A stretch of DNA of 17,055 nucleotides, from positions 1 through 17,055 of the forward strand of contig JAEYXQ010000112.1 of assembly GCA_023431205.1 (NCBI GenBank). The letters are read 5' to 3'. The notes under the pieces were generated by a model. That model did not search any database, had not been told where the DNA came from, and saw only the letters and a program-made list of their open reading frames with translations. Below are positions 12,891 to 17,055 of this stretch, in pieces. The stretch's first letter is position 1. Each line of letters opens with the position of its first letter. Both the position numbers and the translations under genes were made by a program. The DNA is from Pseudomonadota bacterium (GTDB lineage: Bacteria; Pseudomonadota; Alphaproteobacteria; Rhizobiales; Devosiaceae).

Positions 12891-14432
12891 TCAGCTCTGC
12901 ATCGCCAGGCAGGCGAGATCCTGCTGCTTGAGCTGGTTGCACATCGCCGTGGCGTCGTCTCGGTTGCCGAAGCCGACGAAGCGGGCGCGATAGAAAGTCT
13001 GACCGTTCTTCTCGAAGCGCTCCACATGGGAGCGGAAGTCGCCGAGCGTCCCGACCTTGCCGGCGGCGTCGGAGAGCATGCCGCGCGCGCTTTCCTCGGA
13101 CGGGCCGGCGCCGATCTGCACCACCCAGCCGGTGATCGGCTCGGCGGCAGCGGCGGAGTGGGAGACCTGCGGGTCGATCCCGGCGGGCGGCACGAAGTCG
13201 AGCGGGGCCGATGGGGTGGTCTGCCCCAGGGCAGACGGCGGGGCACCGAGATTGTAGGATTCGCTCAGCCAGGCGCCGATCACGTCCGACTGCGGATAAA
13301 GCGGCTGCTGGGTCGGGGCAGCGAGGGTGTTGGCGGCGTCTACCGCAGCCTGCTGCACCGGCGCCGGCATCGGCTGCGGAGCGGGGACGGGCGCAGGAAC
13401 CGGGGCGGCAGCGGCGACGGCAACCTGTGGCTGGGCGCCGCTGGCAGCGACGAGTTGCGCCAGGCGCCAGCCGGGCAGCGGCATCGGCATCACGGGGACG
13501 GGCTTGGCGGGCTGTGCGACGGCCACCTGGATGTTGCCCTGGCGGCCCGGCACCGGGATCATCGCGGTCTGCAGGTAGTCGCCGCGGCGACCCTTGGGCA
13601 GGTAGGCTGCCACCAGCTGGCGCACCTTCTCGTCGCGCGCTGCCGAGGAATTGAACCCGAATGCCACCACCACGATGTGGCGGCCGTCCTTGCGGGCGGC
13701 GGTCAGCAGGTTGGAGCCGGCGGCATTGATGTAGCCGGTCTTGATGCCGTCCACGGCGCCCATGTAGCCCAGCACCCGGTTGTGGTTGCCATAGGTCTTG
13801 CGGCCATAGCTGAAGCTGCGGGTCTGGAAGTACTCGTAGTACTGCGGGAAGTGCTGGTAGATGGCGATGCCGAGGATTGCCTGGTCGCGCACCGTGGTCA
13901 CCTGGCCGCCATCGGGCAGGCCCGAGGCGTTGCGGTAGGTGGTGCTGCGCATGCCGAGGGCCCGGGCGGTGGCCGTCATGCGCTCGGCGAATTTGGATTC
14001 CGTGCCGGGGATGTGCTCGGCGATGACGCGGGCCATGTCGTTGGCCGACAGCGTCACCAGCGACTTGATGGCGTCTTCCACCGTGATCTTGGAGCCGGCG
14101 CGCAGGCCGAGCTTGGTCGGCACCGCGGCCGCGGCGTGGCGCGACACGGTCATCTCGGTCGACAGGCGGATATTGCCGGCGCTCAGCTCCTGGAACAGGA
14201 CGTAGAGCGTCATCACCTTGGCAACCGAAGCGGGGTAGCGCTTGCCGTCACCATTTTCTTCGTACAGCACCTGGCCCGACTTGGCGTCGACCACGATGCC
14301 GGCATAGCGGCGGAGATTTTCGATAGCCTGTGCCGGAGCCACCATGTGGGCGCCGATGGCCATGAGGACAAGAATTGCGGCAAGGGCACGCACCACACCG
14401 GCGCGCCACGGGGTTATCGCCTTGGAAGCCAC
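12891..14432 (-). CDS. D-alanyl-D-alanine carboxypeptidase with C-terminal SPOR domain
   Basis: This is a class C low-molecular-mass penicillin-binding protein (peptidase S11) that trims the terminal D-Ala from peptidoglycan stem peptides in the periplasm. All active-site motifs are present: SVAK (69-72, SxxK), SAN (129-131, SxN) and KTG (231-233). The N-terminal signal sequence has a hydrophobic core (about 12-30) and a likely AQA cleavage site at 36. After the catalytic domain comes a proline/alanine-rich linker (about 315-400), and a SPOR domain (about 430-510) that normally binds glycan lacking stem peptides at the division septum. The frame is open to 14486, but the GTG at 14432 has TTGGAG six bases upstream and begins a normal signal peptide, so I choose it. 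Nearby mipZ fits a cell-division setting. Confidence 0.9.
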   Translation of the reverse strand: MASKAITPWRAGVVRALAAILVLMAIGAHMVAPAQAIENLRRYAGIVVDAKSGQVLYEENGDGKRYPASVAKVMTLYVLFQELSAGNIRLSTEMTVSRHAAAAVPTKLGLRAGSKITVEDAIKSLVTLSANDMARVIAEHIPGTESKFAERMTATARALGMRSTTYRNASGLPDGGQVTTVRDQAILGIAIYQHFPQYYEYFQTRSFSYGRKTYGNHNRVLGYMGAVDGIKTGYINAAGSNLLTAARKDGRHIVVVAFGFNSSAARDEKVRQLVAAYLPKGRRGDYLQTAMIPVPGRQGNIQVAVAQPAKPVPVMPMPLPGWRLAQLVAASGAQPQVAVAAAAPVPAPVPAPQPMPAPVQQAAVDAANTLAAPTQQPLYPQSDVIGAWLSESYNLGAPPSALGQTTPSAPLDFVPPAGIDPQVSHSAAAAEPITGWVVQIGAGPSEESARGMLSDAAGKVGTLGDFRSHVERFEKNGQTFYRARFVGFGNRDDATAMCNQLKQQDLACLAMQS

Positions 14433-14626
14433 ACGGTACTCCAACAACTCGCCCGGCGCTTCTGCGTCGGGGTACAATACACACACATGGCTGGAGTCCG
14501 TGGCTGCCCCCGCTGCCGGCCTCCGCGACCTCCGGTGAGATTAGGGGCGCCCCCTTACCATTCCGTAAAATGCGAGCGATTTCGGCGACGGTGTGGAGGG
14601 AAAGTCGCGTTGGGGTGAGTTGCCGG

Positions 14627-15028
14627 TCACATCGCCGGCAGCACGAAGTCAGCGAGGGTCTGCCGGTCGGCCGTTTCGAGGAAGGCGGCCAAGGCTGCAT
14701 CGAAGGCCTGCGGCAGCCGGCACAGCTCGATCATCACGCAACTTTCTCCGGCCATGCATCCGACCAGGGCAAAGTCCGGCTCCGTCGCGCGGAGGACATC
14801 GCCGAGCGAGATGGCGCTGGCGGGCCGGCCAAGGGCGAGGCCGCCGGTGCGGCCGCGGCTGGGCCTGAGTAGCCCGGCCAGCGCCAGCCGGTGGGCGACC
14901 TTCATCAGGTGATTGCGGGAGATGCCGTAAGCCGTGGCCGCATCGGCGATGGTGGTGCGCTGCCCGGGGCGGGAGCCCACATAGATCAGCAGCCGAAGGG
15001 CATAGTCGCTGAAGCGGGTGAGGCGCAT
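14627..15028 (-). CDS. Rrf2-family Fe-S regulator, NsrR-like
   Basis: This is a winged-helix transcription regulator of 133 residues. The DNA-binding part (1-80) begins MRLTRFSDYALRLLIYV and contains YGISRNHLMKVAHRLALAGL, the recognition-helix region of Rrf2 proteins. Three cysteines, C91, C97 and C103 (x5 and x5 spacing), match the [Fe-S] ligands recalled for Streptomyces NsrR (C93, C99, C105). D8 and R12 are in the positions where NsrR has its aspartate ligand and its partner. NsrR senses nitric oxide through a [4Fe-4S] cluster and represses detoxification genes. The gene follows the DoxX-like gene on the same strand by 48 bases, with a strong hairpin in between. Whether the target is nitric oxide, redox state or iron is not shown by sequence. 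Confidence 0.8.
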   Translation of the reverse strand: MRLTRFSDYALRLLIYVGSRPGQRTTIADAATAYGISRNHLMKVAHRLALAGLLRPSRGRTGGLALGRPASAISLGDVLRATEPDFALVGCMAGESCVMIELCRLPQAFDAALAAFLETADRQTLADFVLPAM

Positions 15029-15044
15029 GGTCGTTCCCCCGTGG

Positions 15045-15071
15045 GAGGCAGCCCCGCTGGGGGGCTGCCTC
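15045..15071 (-). terminator. Strong hairpin between the membrane-protein and Rrf2 genes
   Basis: The 11-base arms GAGGCAGCCCC (15045-15055) and GGGGCTGCCTC (15061-15071) pair perfectly around five bases. It begins five bases after the stop codon of the DoxX-like gene and ends 16 bases before the Rrf2 start. There is no T-tract on the minus strand, so it may attenuate or process the transcript rather than end it fully, lowering regulator expression relative to the membrane protein. Confidence 0.5.
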
Positions 15072-15076
15072 TTGGC

Positions 15077-16249
15077 TCAGGGTTGTGCCGGCGGGATGAC
15101 GACGCCGTGCGGCTGCTCGGCATTGGGCAGGTGGGTCAGGCGCTCACCGGCGGGTGCCACCGCCGAAGGCTGGGTGTAGTCGTAGAACACGGCATGCAGG
15201 CCCCAGTAGCTGCCGGCGATGACCACCATCGCCGCCAGGAGCCCGACGGGCACGCCGAGCACCGCGGGCAGGGTGCCCTTCAGGGTGGGGCCTGAGGGGG
15301 TCGGATCGGCGGCGATCAGGAACAGCGTCCCCATGATCAGCGCGTGGCCGACGAGGTCGATGCGGCCGAACGGGTAAACCGCGGCGGTGAAGATGATCAG
15401 CAGGGCCACTGCCGACAGCCGCCGGATCATCGACGTCCACAGCAGGCCGAAACCCATGGTGAACTCGGCCACACCGGCCATCGGGATGAAGGTGTCACGC
15501 GGCATGCCGAAGGTCAGGAACGGGCGCTCTTCCACCAGCGGGTAGAACCACTCGGCATAGGCGAACTTCTCGAGGCTCGACCACATCAGCGCGATGGCAA
15601 CGCCCCAGCGCAGCACGGTGAAACGGTGCCGGTACCACTTGCCGTTTGGGTCCGAGGCCAGCACCAGGTATCCGGCCACGCCGACGCCGAGGGCCAGGTA
15701 GTCCAGCAGGTGGAAGAAGTCGTAGTCCCTGAGGGCGATGGCCCACAGGCCGATGATGCCGGCTGCAGCCAGCGGCATGGTGCGGCGCGAGAACACCAGC
15801 ATGCCGATCAGCAGTTGCAGCCACGACACCCATTCGTTGGGGGTCTGCAGGTCGGGTGTGAGATAGACCCCGCCGACGGCGAAGATGGCGACGAAGAAGG
15901 CGCCGATCACCACGCGCATGAAATCGTCGCCCCGCCGCCACAGCGGCGCACTGGCGCGGTCGAGAACGCGGCCGACCGGGCTGGCGAGGGCGCTGCGCTC
16001 GACCAGGACCGTTGCCGCGAAGAACGCTAGCACCAGCACGATGCCCATCCAGAACCACAGATTGGTCAGGGTTTCGGTCAGCGGTGCGGGCGCCGCGCCC
16101 ACCACATAGGGGGCAAACCACTTCACATGCGCATGCGCCGGGGCCGTGGCGAGCAGGCTTGCCGCAACGGCTCCGAGGGAAATGCCGAGGCCCGCCCACC
16201 TGCGCTTGCGAATCCGGCTCTCTTTCCGAGGTGTCACTTCTAGCTCCAT
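15077..16249 (-). CDS. Polytopic membrane protein, DoxX-like, with signal peptide
   Basis: The 390-residue inner-membrane protein begins with a basic segment (RKESRIRKRR) and a hydrophobic signal sequence ending in APAHA-HVKWF, so the mature N-terminus would start with a histidine in the periplasm. About nine or ten hydrophobic segments follow, including LWFWMGIVLVLAFFAATVL and MPLAAAGIIGLWAIAL. The second half (FTVLRWGVAIALMWSSLEKF..., GVAEFTMGFGLLW..., GHALIMGTLFLIAADP) resembles DoxX/quinol-oxidase-subunit-like proteins. Function is unknown. The frame is open to ATG 16303, but that codon abuts the FNR-type box; with the box at about -41 and a -10 at 16285-16280, transcription would begin near 16272, so ATG 16249 is the better start. 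It shares its control region with the divergent DUF305 gene. Confidence 0.7.
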   Translation of the reverse strand: MELEVTPRKESRIRKRRWAGLGISLGAVAASLLATAPAHAHVKWFAPYVVGAAPAPLTETLTNLWFWMGIVLVLAFFAATVLVERSALASPVGRVLDRASAPLWRRGDDFMRVVIGAFFVAIFAVGGVYLTPDLQTPNEWVSWLQLLIGMLVFSRRTMPLAAAGIIGLWAIALRDYDFFHLLDYLALGVGVAGYLVLASDPNGKWYRHRFTVLRWGVAIALMWSSLEKFAYAEWFYPLVEERPFLTFGMPRDTFIPMAGVAEFTMGFGLLWTSMIRRLSAVALLIIFTAAVYPFGRIDLVGHALIMGTLFLIAADPTPSGPTLKGTLPAVLGVPVGLLAAMVVIAGSYWGLHAVFYDYTQPSAVAPAGERLTHLPNAEQPHGVVIPPAQP

Positions 16250-16279
16250 CAAAGGCTGCTCGACTGCAGTTGCGAACCA

Positions 16280-16285
16280 CATAAA
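16280..16285 (-). promoter_or_regulatory. Candidate -10 element of the DoxX-like gene
   Basis: On the minus strand TTTATG (16285-16280) lies so that transcription would begin near 16272, about 40-41 bases from the centre of the TTGAT-N4-ATCAA box at 16306-16319. This is the spacing of a class II FNR/FixK-activated promoter, which has no need of a good -35. The resulting leader of about 22 bases reaches the ATG at 16249. Confidence 0.45.
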
Positions 16286-16305
16286 CATGCATCCCACGTG
16301 CATCT

Positions 16306-16319
16306 TTGATTCAGATCAA
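16306..16319. promoter_or_regulatory. Perfect FNR/FixK-type box in a divergent promoter
   Basis: TTGAT (16306-16310), TCAG, ATCAA (16315-16319) is an exact match to the TTGAT-N4-ATCAA consensus of FNR, FixK, Nnr and DNR regulators, which respond to low oxygen or nitric oxide. It lies between the DoxX-like gene (minus strand) and the DUF305 gene (plus strand) and can activate both. The centre is 65 bases from the DUF305 start. A GANTC methylation target (GATTC, 16308-16312) is embedded in the box. Confidence 0.75.
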
Positions 16320-16377
16320 GCAGTTTGCCGATCAGGTGGGGCATGGTCTGAACACGGAAAGCAGGAAGGATCGTGCA

Positions 16378-16848
16378 ATGGTGGATGTTATTCGTTGGGG
16401 AACCGCCGCGGTGCTGCTGGTGACGTTCGGCGGCGCCTTGTTGGTGCGCGACCAGCCGGCCAGCGAGGTGGCAACCTTGCCCTTGCCCGAGATCTGCGGC
16501 GCCGTTGACGCGGCCGACGCGCATGCCGGGCACGGCGCCGGAACGCCGTCCATGCAGGAACAACTCGACATGATGGCGATCGGCGCCGGCGAACCGCATG
16601 CCGCGCTGATCCAGACCATGGAGCCGATGCACTCCGACATGATGCGCGGCATGACTGCCGAGGAGTTCGAGACCGCCTTCGTGTGCTCGATGGTGCCCCA
16701 TCACCAGGGCGCAGTGGAGATGGCGCGCGTGGCGCAGCAATTCAGCACCGACCCCTGGATCCTGATGTTCGCCCAGGAAATCGTCAACAGCCAGGAAGTC
16801 GAGATCCGCGAGATGCAGGGCTGGCTGTCCCGCCGGTCCGCGCAGTAG
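16378..16848 (+). CDS. DUF305 family periplasmic protein
   Basis: The 156-residue protein has an N-terminal membrane anchor or signal sequence (about 7-23), a short linker with DAHAGHG, and a DUF305 domain (about 58-150), a four-helix ferritin-like fold. The family motif is clear in CSMVPHHQGAVEMARVAQ (103-120), preceded by the Met/His cluster MEPMHSDMMRGM (81-92) and followed by AQEIVNSQEVEIREMQGWL. Some DUF305 proteins, for example the cyanobacterial CopM as I recall, bind copper in the periplasm through such Met and His residues; for this one metal binding is an inference. The ATG at 16378 has AAGGA seven bases upstream. The upstream TTG at 16306 lies in the regulatory box and is not a start. 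It is divergent from the DoxX-like gene under the same FNR-type box. Confidence 0.85.
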   Translation: MVDVIRWGTAAVLLVTFGGALLVRDQPASEVATLPLPEICGAVDAADAHAGHGAGTPSMQEQLDMMAIGAGEPHAALIQTMEPMHSDMMRGMTAEEFETAFVCSMVPHHQGAVEMARVAQQFSTDPWILMFAQEIVNSQEVEIREMQGWLSRRSAQ

Positions 16849-16932
16849 GGCTCCGCTCCATCGGTGTCACGCAGGGCCCATCCCGAGATGCCGCCACAGC
16901 CGCAAGGTGGCCGTTCAAGCACCTCAGAATGG

Positions 16933-16952
16933 ATTCCCGCTTCCGCGGGAAT
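16933..16952. repeat. REP-like hairpin, possible terminator after the DUF305 gene
   Basis: ATTCCCGC (16933-16940) and GCGGGAAT (16945-16952) are perfect reverse complements around TTCC. This is a widespread type of proteobacterial dispersed palindrome. It lies about 85 bases after the DUF305 stop and may end or protect that transcript, although no T-tract follows. Confidence 0.6.
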
Positions 16953-16989
16953 GACACCGAGTATGTCGTGAGTTCACACCCCCACCCAA

Positions 16990-17009
16990 CCTCCCCCTGA
17001 AGGGGGAGG
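16990..17009. repeat. CCTCCCCCT palindrome, related to the 870-984 element
   Basis: CCTCCCCCT (16990-16998) and AGGGGGAGG (17001-17009) pair perfectly across two bases. The core and the preceding CCCCCACCC resemble the arms of the long inverted repeat at 870-984, so both appear to belong to one dispersed family. The remaining 46 bases to the window edge show no gene. Confidence 0.6.
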
Positions 17010-17055
17010 GGCTGCATCGAGTTTGCCGCGGCACCTCGGCACCCACCGACCCGTC

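Noticed and set aside
12612..14618. 668-codon open frame on the plus strand
   Set aside because: It lies opposite the carboxypeptidase and 89-residue genes, has Gly/His/Arg-rich low-complexity translation, no recognisable domain and no ribosome binding site. It is a shadow caused by GC-rich third codon positions.
16306..16377. N-terminal extension of the DUF305 gene from a TTG at 16306
   Set aside because: The TTG is the first half of the FNR-type box and has no ribosome binding site. ATG 16378 has AAGGA at seven bases and gives a normal membrane anchor.
1..17055. Defence system, prophage, CRISPR or transfer island
   Set aside because: No integrase, transposase, phage gene, CRISPR spacing pattern, toxin-antitoxin pair or tRNA was seen; composition looks uniform by eye, and all larger genes are ordinary metabolic, ribosomal, division or envelope genes.

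Overview
The window is high-GC DNA from an alphaproteobacterium, most likely a Hyphomicrobiales relative (a Devosia- or Rhizobium-like genome). This is inferred from the iolR-C-D-E-B gene order, a MipZ division ATPase behind a CtrA-type box, a DUF1489 gene, an alphaproteobacterial FixK/FNR-type box and the dispersed GC-rich palindromes. No RNA gene, insertion sequence, prophage gene or CRISPR array was seen. Codon bias makes long open frames opposite almost every real gene; these are treated as shadows.

Left part (1-9204), myo-inositol catabolism. The 3' part of an inositol 2-dehydrogenase gene (iolG, + strand) enters at the left edge. It converges on a minus-strand cluster read iolR (7979), iolC fused to a DUF2090 aldolase-like domain, iolD, iolE, a small two-helix membrane protein, and iolB (1179). 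Together these cover oxidation of myo-inositol, dehydration of the keto-inositol, ring opening, isomerisation, phosphorylation and probably aldol cleavage; iolA is not in the window. The 88-bp iolR-iolC gap has a good sigma70-like promoter flanked and overlapped by two similar imperfect palindromes 30 bp apart, the likely IolR operators. A second Gfo/Idh/MocA dehydrogenase is divergent from iolR, with a perfect palindrome between them. Two full copies of an 87-bp inverted repeat lie after iolB and between iolD and iolE.

Middle part (9206-12815), housekeeping genes. These are an Rsm22/METTL17-type methyltransferase-like protein with four cysteines spaced for an Fe-S cluster; an unlisted 33-residue membrane peptide with a perfect ribosome binding site; a glutathione S-transferase translationally coupled to a DUF1489 protein; mipZ; and an unrecognised 89-residue protein.

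Right part (12891-17055), envelope and redox genes. A D-alanyl-D-alanine carboxypeptidase with a SPOR domain is followed by an NsrR-like Rrf2 regulator, a polytopic DoxX-like membrane protein and, divergently, a periplasmic DUF305 protein. The last two share a perfect TTGAT-N4-ATCAA box, which suggests a small oxygen/nitric-oxide responsive module. The window ends in palindromic repeats. The points most worth a second look are this redox module, the small membrane protein inside the iol operon, the 33-residue peptide and the iol operator layout; nothing here is clearly a wholly new system.
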